A program made the position numbers and the translations under genes. Positions 26,289 to 35,932 of a stretch of DNA of 64,000 nt are shown piece after piece. Each line of letters starts with the position of its first letter. Position 1 is the first letter of the stretch. Below the pieces are notes generated by a model, which saw nothing but the letters and a program-made list of their open reading frames with translations, ran no database searches and was not told the origin of the DNA. The DNA is taken from positions 22,382-86,381 of the forward strand of contig AMYZ01000019.1 of assembly GCA_000335715.1 (NCBI GenBank). The letters are read 5' to 3'. Source of the stretch: a beta proteobacterium L13 (GTDB lineage: Bacteria > Pseudomonadota > Gammaproteobacteria > Burkholderiales > Chromobacteriaceae).

Positions 26289-27518
26289 ATGAGCGTATCG
26301 CATATCAAGGTGCCTGCCGGTGGCCAGAAGATCCTGCCGGGCCAGCCTGTACCCGACCAGCCCATCATTCCGTACATCGAAGGCGACGGCATCGGCGTCG
26401 ACATCACCCCGGTGATGATCAAGGTCATCGATGCGGCAGTGGCCAAAGCCTACGGCGGGCAGAAGAAGATTCACTGGATGGAGGTATACGCCGGCGAAAA
26501 GTCCACCCGCCTGTACGGCCCGGACGAATGGCTGCCACGCGAAACCTTCGACGCACTGAAAGAATACGCAGTGTCGATCAAGGGGCCGATGACCACGCCA
26601 GTGGGCGGCGGCATCCGCTCGCTGAACGTGGCGCTGCGCCAGGAGCTGGACCTGTACCAGTGCGTGCGCCCGGTACAGTACTTCCAGGGTGTACCGTCGC
26701 CGCTGAAGCAGCCGGAGCTGGTGAACATGGTGATCTTCCGCGAAAACACCGAAGACATCTACGCCGGCATCGAGTGGGCGCACGGTACCGAAGCGGTACA
26801 GAAAGTGATTACCTTCCTGCAGCAAGAGATGGGCGTGAAGAAAATCCGCTTCCCCGCCAGCTCCGGCATCGGCATCAAGCCGATCTCGGTAGAGGGCAGC
26901 GAGCGCCTGGTGCGCGCCGCCATCCAGTACGCCATCGACAACCAGCGCCGCTCGGTCACCATCGTGCACAAGGGCAATATCATGAAGTTTACCGAGGGTA
27001 ACTTCCGCGATACCGCCTACGCACTGGCCAAACGCGAGTTTGGCGGCGTAGAGATCGACGGCGGCCCGTGGCTGAAGCTGCCGAACGGCATCGTGATCAA
27101 GGACGCCATTGCCGATGCCTTCCTGCAGCAGATCCTGCTGCGCCCGGCCGAATACGACGTGATTGCCACCACCAACCTGAACGGCGATTACATCTCGGAC
27201 GCACTGGCGGCGCAGGTGGGTGGCATCGGTATCGCGCCGGGGGCGAATATCTCCGACCAGTACGCCTGCTTTGAAGCCACCCACGGCACGGCGCCCAAGT
27301 ACGCCGGCCTGGACAAGGTGAACCCCGGCTCGCTGATCCTGTCGGCTGAGATGATGTTGCGCCACCTGGGCTGGAAGGAAGCGGCCGACCTGGTGATCCG
27401 CGCCATGGAAGCCGCCATTGGCGACAAGGTGGTGACCTACGACTTTGCCCGCCTGATGGATGGCGCTACCGAGGTGTCGTGCTCCGAGTTTGGCGACGCC
27501 ATGATCGCGCGCATGTAA
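26289..27518 (+). CDS. icd: NADP-dependent isocitrate dehydrogenase, homodimeric type (Icd)
   Basis: A 409-residue enzyme of the E. coli Icd type. Conserved parts are [16 protein letters not shown], the substrate loop [19 protein letters not shown] containing S111 (equivalent to the serine phosphorylated by AceK in E. coli), [16 protein letters not shown], and the cofactor-specific region [16 protein letters not shown] [20 protein letters not shown]. The start at 26289 follows CAGGAGAG. It lies 256 bases after the unrelated monomeric enzyme and about 3.6 kb from aceK, so both isoforms and a probable regulator are clustered. Confidence 0.97.
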   Translation: MSVSHIKVPAGGQKILPGQPVPDQPIIPYIEGDGIGVDITPVMIKVIDAAVAKAYGGQKKIHWMEVYAGEKSTRLYGPDEWLPRETFDALKEYAVSIKGPMTTPVGGGIRSLNVALRQELDLYQCVRPVQYFQGVPSPLKQPELVNMVIFRENTEDIYAGIEWAHGTEAVQKVITFLQQEMGVKKIRFPASSGIGIKPISVEGSERLVRAAIQYAIDNQRRSVTIVHKGNIMKFTEGNFRDTAYALAKREFGGVEIDGGPWLKLPNGIVIKDAIADAFLQQILLRPAEYDVIATTNLNGDYISDALAAQVGGIGIAPGANISDQYACFEATHGTAPKYAGLDKVNPGSLILSAEMMLRHLGWKEAADLVIRAMEAAIGDKVVTYDFARLMDGATEVSCSEFGDAMIARM

Positions 27519-27538
27519 TACCGCCCTGCACTACCACA

Positions 27539-27597
27539 GCAAGGCCCTGCCACCAGGCAGGGCCTTGCCACGTGTGCCTGCGGCCAACGTTGGCCGC
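27539..27597. terminator. icd terminator-like hairpin followed by a palindromic pair of the recurrent word
   Basis: A 13-base-pair stem (27539-27551 with 27556-27568, loop ACCA) lies between convergent icd and lysR; it lacks a T tract. Twelve bases on, GCGGCCAACGTTGGCCGC (27580-27597) is a perfect 18-base palindrome made of two recurrent words joined end to end. It touches the lysR stop at 27599. Confidence 0.6.
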
Positions 27598-27598
27598 G

Positions 27599-28486
27599 TC
27601 AGGCCCAATCCGGCGCCATCGCCCGTACGGTGTCCAGCACCTGTTGCTTGGGCGCGTCGCTGCGCTTGCCGGCGCGCCAGGCCATCATCACCTCCCACTG
27701 CCACAGCGGCAGATCGCGGATGGCCAGCTTCACCAGCCGGCCTTCGCGCAGGTCGCGCTTCACCGCTACCTCCGGCATAAAGGTCAGAAAGCCATGCTCC
27801 ATCGCCAGCTCGCGTGCGGCGCTGGCTGGCTGGATAGCGTGCAAGGGGCCACTGGCGGTACGGTGCTGGCGCAGCATGGCCAGTAGCGTATCGCAGGCAT
27901 CACCCCAGTACTGCGGTGCCAGCCGCGCGTTGGCCACCTCGGCCAGCGTCAGCTCGCCAGCTTGCGCCAGTGGGTGGCGCTTGTGCACCACCGGCACGAT
28001 GGGCGAGCACCAGATACGTTCCATCTGGATACCGGCCATCGGCGGGCACTTCAGCACAAAGCCCACCTGTACGCCATCCGTTAGCAGGCGTTCCATGATG
28101 GCGGGCGAATGATCGGTGCTGCAGCGGATCTCGAACGGCGCCTCTGCCAGCGCCACCAGTACCGGGCCAAACACCACCGACGCCAGCGATGGCAGGCAGG
28201 CCAGCGTCAGGCGCGGCAGCGCCGGTACGCCCTGCACCGCCCGGCGGCCATCGTCCAGAATCGCCAGCGCTTGCCGCGCCGCCGGCAGATAGGCCTCGCA
28301 CGCTGGCGTTGGCACCGCGCCGCGCCGGTGACGACGGAACAGCTGCGCGCCCACATTGGCTTCCAGCACCGCTACGCGCTGGCTAACTTGCGGCTGCGAC
28401 CAGCCACGGCGCGCCGCCGCCTGGCTAAAGCTGCCGCAATCCACGATATCAATCAGCAAAGCCAGGTCATCCAGCGAAATAGCCAT
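27599..28486 (-). CDS. LysR-family transcriptional regulator
   Basis: A 295-residue LTTR. The N-terminal helix-turn-helix (LDDLALLIDIVDCGSFSQAAARRGWSQPQVSQRVAVLEANVGAQLFRR) occupies residues 5-60, followed by the linker helix and a periplasmic-binding-like effector domain from about 90. It is transcribed away from mdtH, with 92 bases between the two starts, so regulation of the exporter gene is the simplest guess. The effector is not predictable from sequence. Confidence 0.9.
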   Translation of the reverse strand: MAISLDDLALLIDIVDCGSFSQAAARRGWSQPQVSQRVAVLEANVGAQLFRRHRRGAVPTPACEAYLPAARQALAILDDGRRAVQGVPALPRLTLACLPSLASVVFGPVLVALAEAPFEIRCSTDHSPAIMERLLTDGVQVGFVLKCPPMAGIQMERIWCSPIVPVVHKRHPLAQAGELTLAEVANARLAPQYWGDACDTLLAMLRQHRTASGPLHAIQPASAARELAMEHGFLTFMPEVAVKRDLREGRLVKLAIRDLPLWQWEVMMAWRAGKRSDAPKQQVLDTVRAMAPDWA

Positions 28487-28578
28487 AATAAAAAGCCATA
28501 GAAAATATTAGCAGTTAACGGCTTCTATGATAGCTGATGCCACATGACAATGAAGACCACTTCACACAGGGGCACATC

Positions 28579-29784
28579 ATGGCTTCGGCAGAACAGGCGC
28601 GGCGCCTGGGCAGGCGTTTCATCATGCTCGACAATGTCTTGGTGGTATTCGGCTTTTTCAGCGTGTTTCCGCTGATCAGCATCCACTTTGTCGACCAGCT
28701 GGGCTGGGCCGCTGCTGCAGTGGGGCTGGCACTGGCCATACGCCAGCTGATGCAACAGGGGCTGGGCTTGCTGGGTGGCTCGCTGGCCGACCGCTACGGC
28801 GCCAAGCCGCTGATTGTGGGTGGCATGCTGCTGCGCGCAGCCGGCTTTGCCGCCATGGCCATGGCTGAGACACCGGCCACTCTGGTGTTTTCCTGCATTC
28901 TGTCCGGCCTGGGCGGCATGCTGTTCGACCCGCCGCGTGCGGCCCTGATCATCAAACTGACCCGCCAGCACGAGCGTAACCACTTCTACACGCTACTGAT
29001 GATGTGGGAGAGCGCAGCAGCAGTAAGCGGCGCCATGCTGGGCTCCTGGCTGCTGCATTTTGACTTCTGGTGGGTAGGTATGGGCGGCTGTGCGGTGTTC
29101 GTACTGGCCGCTGCGGCCAACCTGTGGCTGCTACCCGCCTACCGCGTGGCTAGCGGCAAAGCGTCGCCATTAGCCTCGGTACGCATCGTACTGGCAGACA
29201 AGCGTTATATGCGGCTGGTGCTGACCCTCAGCGGCTACTACGTGCTGGGTGTGCAGATCATGCTGCTGGTCCCCATCGTGCTCAAACAGATGGCTGGTAC
29301 ACCGCAAGTGGTAGGTTGGCTGTACGCCATGGAAACCACGCTGTCGCTTACCCTGCTCTACCCGCTTGCCAAGCTGGGCGAACGCTACCTCAGCTTGGCA
29401 CAACGCATGTTGCTGGGTATCGCGGTGATGACGCTCAGCCTGCTGCTGATGGCGCTAGCGCAAAACCTTTGGCTGGCCATGCCGCTACTCGCGCTGTTCT
29501 ATACCGGCAGCCTGATCACCGAGCCGGCACGCGAGGCGCTACTGGCCAGCTACGCGCAAAGCGAAGCACGCGCCAGCTACAGCGGCACCAGCCGCCTGGG
29601 GCTGGCACTGGGCGGGGCCACCGGCTACCTGGGCGGCGGCTGGCTACTGGATATCTCCCGCAACCTAGCCATGCCAGCCCTGCCCTGGCTCATGCTCGCC
29701 GCCATCGGCAGCCTGACCTTTGTGGCGCTGTATCGCCAGCTGCTACACAAGGGCACGGCAGCCGCGCTGGCCCAGCCTGCCTGA
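28579..29784 (+). CDS. mdtH: MdtH-like multidrug MFS transporter
   Basis: A 401-residue drug:proton antiporter of the MdtH group with about eleven to twelve membrane segments. The match with E. coli MdtH is visible along its length: ARRLGRRFIMLDNVLVVFGFF, FPLISIHFVDQLGWAA, the MFS motif A region GGSLADRYGAKPLIVGGMLLRAAGF, and SGLGGMLFDPPRAAL. Substrates are unknown. The start is set at ATG 28579, preceded by AGGGG; ATG 28537 is an alternative that adds 14 residues. It stands divergent from the LysR regulator. Confidence 0.92.
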   Translation: MASAEQARRLGRRFIMLDNVLVVFGFFSVFPLISIHFVDQLGWAAAAVGLALAIRQLMQQGLGLLGGSLADRYGAKPLIVGGMLLRAAGFAAMAMAETPATLVFSCILSGLGGMLFDPPRAALIIKLTRQHERNHFYTLLMMWESAAAVSGAMLGSWLLHFDFWWVGMGGCAVFVLAAAANLWLLPAYRVASGKASPLASVRIVLADKRYMRLVLTLSGYYVLGVQIMLLVPIVLKQMAGTPQVVGWLYAMETTLSLTLLYPLAKLGERYLSLAQRMLLGIAVMTLSLLLMALAQNLWLAMPLLALFYTGSLITEPAREALLASYAQSEARASYSGTSRLGLALGGATGYLGGGWLLDISRNLAMPALPWLMLAAIGSLTFVALYRQLLHKGTAAALAQPA

Positions 29785-29796
29785 CGGCAGACGCAA

Positions 29797-29825
29797 AAAA
29801 ACCGCATCAGCTTGATGCGGTTTTT
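29797..29825. terminator. bidirectional terminator between mdtH and csp
   Basis: A 13-base-pair stem whose base is an A/T run (29797-29809 with 29813-29825) and a 3-base loop lies between the convergent genes. Confidence 0.9.
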
Positions 29826-29865
29826 GTCAGCAGCGTTCCCGCTACATCCGTCAGCTAGCGCAGGC

Positions 29866-30069
29866 TTAGGCTTTCTGGATGTTGGAGGCTTGCTTGCCTT
29901 TCGGGCCTTGAACCACGTCAAAGCTTACACGCTGGCCTTCGGTCAGCGATTTGAAACCTTGCATATTGATCGCGGAGAAGTGCGCGAACAGGTCATCGCC
30001 GCCTTCGTCCGGAGTGATGAAGCCGAAGCCTTTAGCGTCGTTGAACCACTTAACAATACCAGTTGCCAT
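29866..30069 (-). CDS. cold-shock protein (CspA family)
   Basis: A 67-residue single cold-shock domain. The RNA-binding motifs are KGFGFI (RNP1, residues 13-18) and LFAHF (RNP2, residues 27-31; the usual first residue V/I is L). It is an RNA chaperone that binds single-stranded RNA. The gene is divergent from clpS, with 238 bases between them, which leaves room for the long 5' leader typical of csp genes; I could not identify a specific cold-box in it. Confidence 0.95.
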   Translation of the reverse strand: MATGIVKWFNDAKGFGFITPDEGGDDLFAHFSAINMQGFKSLTEGQRVSFDVVQGPKGKQASNIQKA

Positions 30070-30307
30070 GTGTAACTATCCTTAGCATGCATAAAGTAAA
30101 CAGGGTGGTGAGCCCTGACAGTCCAAGCTTACAAACGCTGCAGCAGGTAACGGTTTACACACAGCCAGCGATGCAAAGCCAAGCACCGTCTGTATTTCTA
30201 CGCCTAGCGTGTGACAACGTCAAGACAAGCCGGTAAAAGTTAAGGGGCTTGAAAAAGCAGCCATACGAACCAAAATTGAAATAAGCGCGAATTCGCAGAA
30301 GGTTCCC

Positions 30308-30616
30308 ATGTCTACGCAGCACAAGGATGATGTCTCTACCGCGGCCCGAAAGGCCGAGGTAAAACCCCCACCGATGTATAAAGTATTGTTATTGAACGAC
30401 GATTTCACCCCGATGGACTTTGTCGTTGAGGTACTGCAGCATTTTTTTCACATGAATGCCGAAAAAGCCACAATCGTGATGCTGCAGGTCCACAATGAAG
30501 GTAAGGGTCTTTGTGGCATTTATACCAAAGACATCGCTGCCACCAAGGTAGAACAAGTTTCGCAGCACGCACAAACGCACCAGCATCCACTGCAGTGTGT
30601 CATGGAGGAAAACTGA
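30308..30616 (+). CDS. clpS: ClpS, adaptor of the ClpAP protease
   Basis: A 102-residue N-degron adaptor that hands N-end-rule substrates to ClpA. The disordered N-terminus (about 1-22) is followed by the core [24 protein letters not shown], where the NDD-T-P-M-D-F segment forms the N-degron pocket, and by the C-terminal [21 protein letters not shown] with the ligand His. The stop overlaps the clpA start (TGATG). Confidence 0.96.
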   Translation: MSTQHKDDVSTAARKAEVKPPPMYKVLLLNDDFTPMDFVVEVLQHFFHMNAEKATIVMLQVHNEGKGLCGIYTKDIAATKVEQVSQHAQTHQHPLQCVMEEN

Positions 30617-32898
30617 TGATTGCCCAAGAACTGGAAGTCAGCCTGCACATGGCCTTTATGGATGCACGCCGCAAACGGCACGAATTCATCAGCGTGGAGC
30701 ACCTGCTCCTGGCGATGACTGACAACCCGTCTGCTGCCGAAGTCCTCCGCGCCTGCGGCGCCAACATCGACCAGCTGAAAAAGCAGCTGGGGGACTTTAT
30801 CGACGAACACACCCCCACCGTGCCCGGTGAAGCCGAGGTGGAAACCCAGCCCACTCTGGGGTTCCAGCGCGTCATTCAGCGCGCCATCCTGCACGTGCAG
30901 TCGTCTGGCAAAAAAGAAGTCACCGGCGCCAATATCCTGGTGGCCATCTTTGGCGAGAAAGACTCGCACGCCGTGTACTACCTGCACCAGCAGGGCATTT
31001 CGCGCCTGGATGTGGTGAACTTCATCTCGCACGGCATCACCAAGCAAAACGCCAAACCGGCCGCCAGCCAGGAGCCGCACCACGATGCCTCCGGCGAAGG
31101 TGAAGGGGAAGATAGCGGCAACGCCCCTGGCGGCGCGCTGGAAAACTACACGCAAAACCTGAACCAGCAGGCACGCGACGGCAAGATCGACCCGCTGATC
31201 GGCCGCGAGCACGAGGTCGAGCGTGTCATCCAGATCCTGTGCCGCCGCCGCAAGAACAACCCGCTGCTGGTAGGTGAAGCAGGCGTGGGTAAAACCGCCA
31301 TTGCCGAAGGGCTGGCCCGCCGCATCGTAGCCGGTGACGTACCGGATGTGCTGGCCAAAGCCACGGTGTATTCGCTGGATATGGGCGCCCTGCTGGCAGG
31401 CACCAAATACCGTGGCGATTTCGAGCAGCGCCTGAAGCAGGTGATCAAACAGCTGGCGGAAGACAGCCATGCCGTGTTGTTCATCGACGAAATCCACACG
31501 TTGATCGGTGCTGGCGCGGCCTCTGGCGGCACGCTGGACGCCTCCAACCTGCTGAAACCGGCCCTGTCCAATGGCAGCCTGCGCTGCATTGGCGCTACCA
31601 CGTATGGCGAGTACCGCGGCATTTTCGAAAAAGACAGCGCCTTGTCGCGCCGCTTCCAGAAAATTGATGTGCCAGAGCCGTCGGTAGAACAGACGATCGA
31701 AATCCTGAAGGGGCTGAAAAGCCGTTTTGAGGCACACCATGGCGTGAAATACACCCTGGCTGCACTATCGACGGCGGCCGAGCTGTCGGCGCGTTACATC
31801 AACGACCGCCACCTGCCGGATAAAGCCATCGACGTGATCGACGAAGCTGGCGCCGCACAAAAAATTCTGCCCAAGTCCAAGCAGAAGAAGGTGATCAACA
31901 AGGGCGAGATCGAAGAGATCATCGCCAAGATCGCCCGTATTCCGGCCAAGACCATCAGCAGCGACGACCGCAACGTGCTGAAAAACCTGGATCGGGACCT
32001 GAAAAACGTGGTGTTTGGCCAGGACAAGGCCATTGAAGCGTTGGCCGCAGCCATCAAGATGTCGCGTTCCGGCCTGGGTAACCCGCAAAAACCGATCGGC
32101 TCCTTCCTGTTCTCCGGCCCTACCGGCGTGGGCAAGACCGAGGTGGCCAAGCAGCTGGCCTATTTCCTGGGCGTGGAGCTGCTGCGCTTTGATATGTCCG
32201 AGTACATGGAACGCCACGCAGTCAGCCGCCTGATTGGCGCGCCACCGGGCTATGTCGGTTTTGAACAGGGCGGCCTGCTGACCGAACAGGTCACCAAGCA
32301 TCCTTACGCAGTGCTGCTGCTGGATGAAATCGAAAAGGCGCACCCGGATATCTTCAACGTGCTGCTGCAGGTGATGGACCACGGGACGCTGACCGATAAC
32401 AACGGCCGCAAGGCAGACTTCCGCAATGTGGTGATCATCATGACCACCAACGCGGGTGCCGAGTCGCTGTCCAAATCCAGTATCGGCTTTACCAACAGCA
32501 AGCAGGCCGGGGACGAAATGGGCGATATCAAGCGCCTGTTCAGCCCCGAGTTCCGCAACCGCCTGGATGCCATCATCCCGTTCGGCATGCTGAACGAGGA
32601 GATCATCCTGCAGGTGGTGGACAAGTTCCTGATGCAGCTGGAGCAGCAGCTATCGGACAAGAAAGTGGAAATTCACTTCAGCGACAGCCTGCGCAAGTTC
32701 CTGGCGAAGAAGGGCTTCGACCCGCTGATGGGCGCCCGCCCGATGGCGCGCCTGATTCAGGACACCATCCGCAAGGCGCTGGCCGACGAGCTGCTGTTTG
32801 GTCGCCTGGCTGGCGGCGGCGAAGTGACGGTCAATCTGGACCAGGACGACAAAGTGGAACTGTTGTTTGCCGAAAGCCCGGCAGAAGCCACGGCATAA
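30616..32898 (+). CDS. clpA: ClpA, ATPase subunit of the ClpAP protease
   Basis: A 760-residue AAA+ unfoldase. The N-domain ([24 protein letters not shown]) docks ClpS; two ATPase modules follow, the first with [10 protein letters not shown] and [14 protein letters not shown], the second with [12 protein letters not shown] and [15 protein letters not shown]. The module linker lies near residue 420-450. Translation is coupled to clpS. clpP is not in the window. A copy of the recurrent word at 32040 reads Leu-Ala-Ala with TTG GCC GCA. Terminator follows. Confidence 0.97.
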   Translation: MIAQELEVSLHMAFMDARRKRHEFISVEHLLLAMTDNPSAAEVLRACGANIDQLKKQLGDFIDEHTPTVPGEAEVETQPTLGFQRVIQRAILHVQSSGKKEVTGANILVAIFGEKDSHAVYYLHQQGISRLDVVNFISHGITKQNAKPAASQEPHHDASGEGEGEDSGNAPGGALENYTQNLNQQARDGKIDPLIGREHEVERVIQILCRRRKNNPLLVGEAGVGKTAIAEGLARRIVAGDVPDVLAKATVYSLDMGALLAGTKYRGDFEQRLKQVIKQLAEDSHAVLFIDEIHTLIGAGAASGGTLDASNLLKPALSNGSLRCIGATTYGEYRGIFEKDSALSRRFQKIDVPEPSVEQTIEILKGLKSRFEAHHGVKYTLAALSTAAELSARYINDRHLPDKAIDVIDEAGAAQKILPKSKQKKVINKGEIEEIIAKIARIPAKTISSDDRNVLKNLDRDLKNVVFGQDKAIEALAAAIKMSRSGLGNPQKPIGSFLFSGPTGVGKTEVAKQLAYFLGVELLRFDMSEYMERHAVSRLIGAPPGYVGFEQGGLLTEQVTKHPYAVLLLDEIEKAHPDIFNVLLQVMDHGTLTDNNGRKADFRNVVIIMTTNAGAESLSKSSIGFTNSKQAGDEMGDIKRLFSPEFRNRLDAIIPFGMLNEEIILQVVDKFLMQLEQQLSDKKVEIHFSDSLRKFLAKKGFDPLMGARPMARLIQDTIRKALADELLFGRLAGGGEVTVNLDQDDKVELLFAESPAEATA

Positions 32899-32915
32899 GC
32901 GCTATTGCCACCGAC

Positions 32916-32952
32916 AGCCCCGGTAAACCACCGGGGCTTTTTTGCGGCCAAC
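32916..32952 (+). terminator. clpA terminator with an adjoining recurrent-word copy
   Basis: Stem of 9 base pairs (32916-32924 with 32930-32938) followed by a T run that leads directly into GCGGCCAACCTTA (32944-32956), which reaches the xerD stop. Confidence 0.85.
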
Positions 32953-32953
32953 C

Positions 32954-33847
32954 TTAGCCGCGCGGGTGGTGCGCCGCGTGCAGCGCCTTCAGGCGCTCGC
33001 GAGCCACGTGCGTGTAGATCTGGGTGGTAGACAGGCTGGCGTGCCCCAGCAGCAGCTGTACCACGCGCAAATCGGCACCGTGGTTGACCAGATGGGTGGC
33101 AAAGGCATGGCGCAGTGTATGCGGGCTCAGCGGCGGCGCACCGGCTTGTTTGCCGTAGCGTGTTATCAGGTGCCAGGCCATTTGCCGTGTCATGGCCTGC
33201 TTGCGGTTGCTGACGAACACGTCTTCGCTGCGCGCCGCCCCCATGATGAGCGGCCGGCTTTCGGCCAGATAGCGGCGCAGCCAGTGCTCGGCCACCTGCC
33301 CCAGCGGCACCAGCCGTTCTTTATTGCCTTTGCCCACAATGCGCACATAGCCTTCGCCCAGATACAGCTGGCCCAAAGTCAGGCCTACCAGCTCGCTGAC
33401 ACGCAGGCCGGTGGCGTACAGGGTTTCGATCAAAGCACGGTCGCGCAGCCCTAGCGGGGTATCAATGTCAGGTGCGGCCAACAAGCCATCCACGTGGCTT
33501 TCCGATAGTGTGCCCGGCAGGCGCAGGCCCAGCCTGGGGGCTTGTAGCCGGGCCGACGGGTCGTCTTCGCGCAGCTTCTGCTGGCACAGGTAGTGATAGA
33601 AACGCCGTGCCGCGGACAGGCGCCGCGCACGCGTCGCCGGCTTGTCGGTATCGATCAGGCCCAGCATGACCTGCTCTAGCGCCGGTGTGTCCGCCGTGTC
33701 CAGGGTATGGCCAAATGGCTGCAAGGCGGCCTCCAGCCGCAACAGGTCGCGGCGATAGGCGGCCAAGGTATTGGCCGACAGGTTGTCTGCCAGCCAGAGT
33801 GTGTCAAGAAAGGCGTCGACGTAAAGCGATTTTGCTGCCTGTTGCAT
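32954..33847 (-). CDS. xerD: tyrosine recombinase XerD
   Basis: A 297-residue site-specific recombinase that resolves chromosome dimers at dif together with XerC. The N-terminal SAM-like domain ([27 protein letters not shown]) precedes the catalytic domain with the R in [12 protein letters not shown] in [22 protein letters not shown], and the [14 protein letters not shown] that supplies the last His and the nucleophile Tyr. Length and sequence match the housekeeping enzyme and not a phage integrase. The start is put at 33847, which gives the usual length and leaves the recurrent word at 33852 outside the gene; ATG 33871 is an alternative. Confidence 0.93.
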   Translation of the reverse strand: MQQAAKSLYVDAFLDTLWLADNLSANTLAAYRRDLLRLEAALQPFGHTLDTADTPALEQVMLGLIDTDKPATRARRLSAARRFYHYLCQQKLREDDPSARLQAPRLGLRLPGTLSESHVDGLLAAPDIDTPLGLRDRALIETLYATGLRVSELVGLTLGQLYLGEGYVRIVGKGNKERLVPLGQVAEHWLRRYLAESRPLIMGAARSEDVFVSNRKQAMTRQMAWHLITRYGKQAGAPPLSPHTLRHAFATHLVNHGADLRVVQLLLGHASLSTTQIYTHVARERLKALHAAHHPRG

Positions 33848-33873
33848 GGATGCGGCCAACCTGGTTGCCAATG

Positions 33874-33903
33874 AAAAAAGCGCCAGCCGAGGCTGACGCT
33901 TTC
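33874..33903 (-). terminator. terminator of the rpsP-rimM-trmD-rplS operon
   Basis: A 12-base-pair stem with one mismatch and a GA loop; on the minus strand it is followed by TTTTTTC. It lies 28 bases beyond the rplS stop. Confidence 0.8.
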
Positions 33904-33931
33904 AGGGTACGACAAGTTAAACCCGATGGGC

Positions 33932-34291
33932 TTACTTGCGAACCAGCTTTTCCTTGATACGTGCGGATTTGCCGGTACGACCACGCAGGTAGTACAGCTT
34001 GGCACGACGTACAGCACCGCGACGCTTCACTTCGATGGAAGCTACCAGCGGGGAGAAAGTCTGGAAAGTACGCTCAACGCCTTCGCCGGAAGAGATCTTG
34101 CGCACGATGAAGGAGCTGTTCAGACCGCGGTTACGGATGGCGATAACAACGCCTTCGTAAGCCTGCAGACGCTCGCGGTTACCCTCTTTTACTTTTACCT
34201 GAACGATAACGGTATCGCCCGGTGCAAATTCAGGGATGGTTTTACCCAGACGGGCGATTTCTTCCTGTTCCAGTTTCTGGATCAGATCCAT
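33932..34291 (-). CDS. rplS: 50S ribosomal protein L19
   Basis: A 119-residue ribosomal protein at the 30S-50S interface. The sequence [28 protein letters not shown] and the core [31 protein letters not shown] are standard. Last gene of the rpsP-rimM-trmD-rplS operon, one base after trmD. The gene uses a restricted, highly expressed codon set unlike its neighbours and contains no recurrent word. Confidence 0.98.
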   Translation of the reverse strand: MDLIQKLEQEEIARLGKTIPEFAPGDTVIVQVKVKEGNRERLQAYEGVVIAIRNRGLNSSFIVRKISSGEGVERTFQTFSPLVASIEVKRRGAVRRAKLYYLRGRTGKSARIKEKLVRK

Positions 34292-34292
34292 G

Positions 34293-35063
34293 TTACTGCT
34301 CCTTGTTTTTGAGGAGATCTTGTTCCTGCTGGTACTCTGCCAGCAGCCGAGATTCCTGTTTGGATAAAGTGCGGTTTTTCAGCAAATCCGGGCGGCGCTC
34401 GAAAGTGCGGCCCAGCGACTGCTTCAAACGCCACTTGGCAATCATGGCGTGGTTGCCGGACATCAGGACATCCGGTACGCGCACACCACGATATTCTTCA
34501 GGGCGGGTGTAATGCGGGCAGTCCAGCAAGCCATCCACAAACGAATCTTCGTATGCAGACTGGGCGTCGTTCAACACCCCAGGCAACAGACGCACAATGG
34601 CGTCCATCAGGACCATCGCCGGCAGCTCGCCACCGGACAACACATAATCACCTACCGAAATTTCTTCATCGACTTCACGATCGATCAGACGCTCGTCCAC
34701 CCCTTCATAACGGCCACACAGCAAAATCAGGCCTGGCATGCTAGCCAGTTTGCTGACTTTTTCGTGCGTCAGGGGGGCACCCTGCGGCGACAGATAAACC
34801 ACGTGTGATTTATCCACACCGGCAGCGGCTTGTCGTGTGCGCGCTGCTGCAATCGCTTTTTCCAGCGGTTCAACCAACATCACCATGCCGGGGCCGCCAC
34901 CATAAGTGCGGTCGTCTACGGTGCGATGGTTGTCACTGGTGAAGTCGCGTGGATTCCACGCTGAAAACTGCCAGATCGATTGTTCAATTGCCCGCCGGCT
35001 TACGCCAAAGCGGGTAATTGCGTCAAACATCTCGGGAAACAGCGTAATCGCATCAAGCTGCAT
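34293..35063 (-). CDS. trmD: tRNA (guanine-N1)-methyltransferase TrmD
   Basis: A 256-residue SPOUT methyltransferase that makes m1G37 beside the anticodon and so prevents frameshifts. The knot region shows [18 protein letters not shown] and [17 protein letters not shown], which bind S-adenosylmethionine, and the substrate segment [13 protein letters not shown]. Start overlaps the rimM stop by one base. Standard family length. Confidence 0.98.
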   Translation of the reverse strand: MQLDAITLFPEMFDAITRFGVSRRAIEQSIWQFSAWNPRDFTSDNHRTVDDRTYGGGPGMVMLVEPLEKAIAAARTRQAAAGVDKSHVVYLSPQGAPLTHEKVSKLASMPGLILLCGRYEGVDERLIDREVDEEISVGDYVLSGGELPAMVLMDAIVRLLPGVLNDAQSAYEDSFVDGLLDCPHYTRPEEYRGVRVPDVLMSGNHAMIAKWRLKQSLGRTFERRPDLLKNRTLSKQESRLLAEYQQEQDLLKNKEQ

Positions 35064-35569
35064 TAATAATCCAGACCCCAGTCCACGGTAATCCGTTTTG
35101 CGGCCAGATCTACATCGACAATGTAATCGGACACAAAAGGTATCAGCCGCTCATCCGTATCACCACGGACAACCAGGACGTCATTGGCGCCGGTTTCCAT
35201 CAGCTCGGCAACTTTGCCCAGCACGATGTCTTCCTTGTTCACCACGTCAAGGCCGATCAAATCAATCCAGTAATACTCATCATCTGCCGCTGCCGGCAGC
35301 TGATCGCGGGCGATGGCAATTTGCATGCCACGCATCCCTGCGGCGATTTCCCGATCGTCAACGCCATCAAATTTGACAACCAGACCCTTAGGCTGGGCGG
35401 AGCCATCCGTAAAGGTATAGGGTTTCCATTCGCCGTCTTTTTTCAACCACCATTGCGGGTAGTCGAAAAGACTGTCGGCGTATTGGGTATCCGCCTGGAC
35501 TTTCACCCAGCCACGAACGCCAAAGGCGCCGCGGACAAACCCCATTACAACTAGATCAGCGTCACGCAT
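35063..35569 (-). CDS. rimM: 16S rRNA processing factor RimM
   Basis: A 168-residue 30S assembly factor that helps mature the head of the small subunit through protein S19. The N-terminal beta-barrel starts [20 protein letters not shown], and the C-terminal PRC-barrel includes [21 protein letters not shown] and the sequence [20 protein letters not shown]. It follows rpsP by 37 bases. Confidence 0.97.
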   Translation of the reverse strand: MRDADLVVMGFVRGAFGVRGWVKVQADTQYADSLFDYPQWWLKKDGEWKPYTFTDGSAQPKGLVVKFDGVDDREIAAGMRGMQIAIARDQLPAAADDEYYWIDLIGLDVVNKEDIVLGKVAELMETGANDVLVVRGDTDERLIPFVSDYIVDVDLAAKRITVDWGLDY

Positions 35570-35606
35570 GCGCCTTGCTTCCGTACTGTAGACTGATCAA
35601 AACTGA

Positions 35607-35855
35607 TCAGGCAGCCTTCGGCTGGTCTTTCAGCAGCTTGGCTACGGAGTCGGTCACTTGCGCGCCAACGCCGATCCAGTAGTTAACGCGGTCCATGGCC
35701 AGACGAACGCGCTCTTGCTTGTCGTTAGCGACAGCATTGTAGAAACCCAGACGCTCGATGAAGCGGCCATCGCGACGGTTGCGGGAGTCGGTAACAACGA
35801 TGTTGTAGAACGGACGGTTCTTGGAGCCGCCACGTGCGAGACGAATTACTACCAT
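35607..35855 (-). CDS. rpsP: 30S ribosomal protein S16
   Basis: An 82-residue ribosomal protein with the expected start [21 protein letters not shown] and [12 protein letters not shown]. First gene of the operon with rimM, trmD and rplS. A promoter is expected in the 77 bases between it and the acetyltransferase gene stop, but I see no clear hexamers. Confidence 0.98.
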   Translation of the reverse strand: MVVIRLARGGSKNRPFYNIVVTDSRNRRDGRFIERLGFYNAVANDKQERVRLAMDRVNYWIGVGAQVTDSVAKLLKDQPKAA

Positions 35856-35932
35856 TGTCGATTGTCCTTAAATATACGGAATCGTAGAAAAGCCCCCGAT
35901 TCTATGGCATTTTTCCCTTACGCTGCAAGTGC

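Noticed and set aside
27539..27568. icd hairpin as a strong intrinsic terminator
   Set aside because: The stem is strong but no T tract follows on either strand, so I list it only as terminator-like.
32954..33847. Tyrosine recombinase as integrase of a genomic island
   Set aside because: Length, full catalytic set and XerD-specific sequence mark it as housekeeping; no attachment repeats or cargo genes lie beside it.
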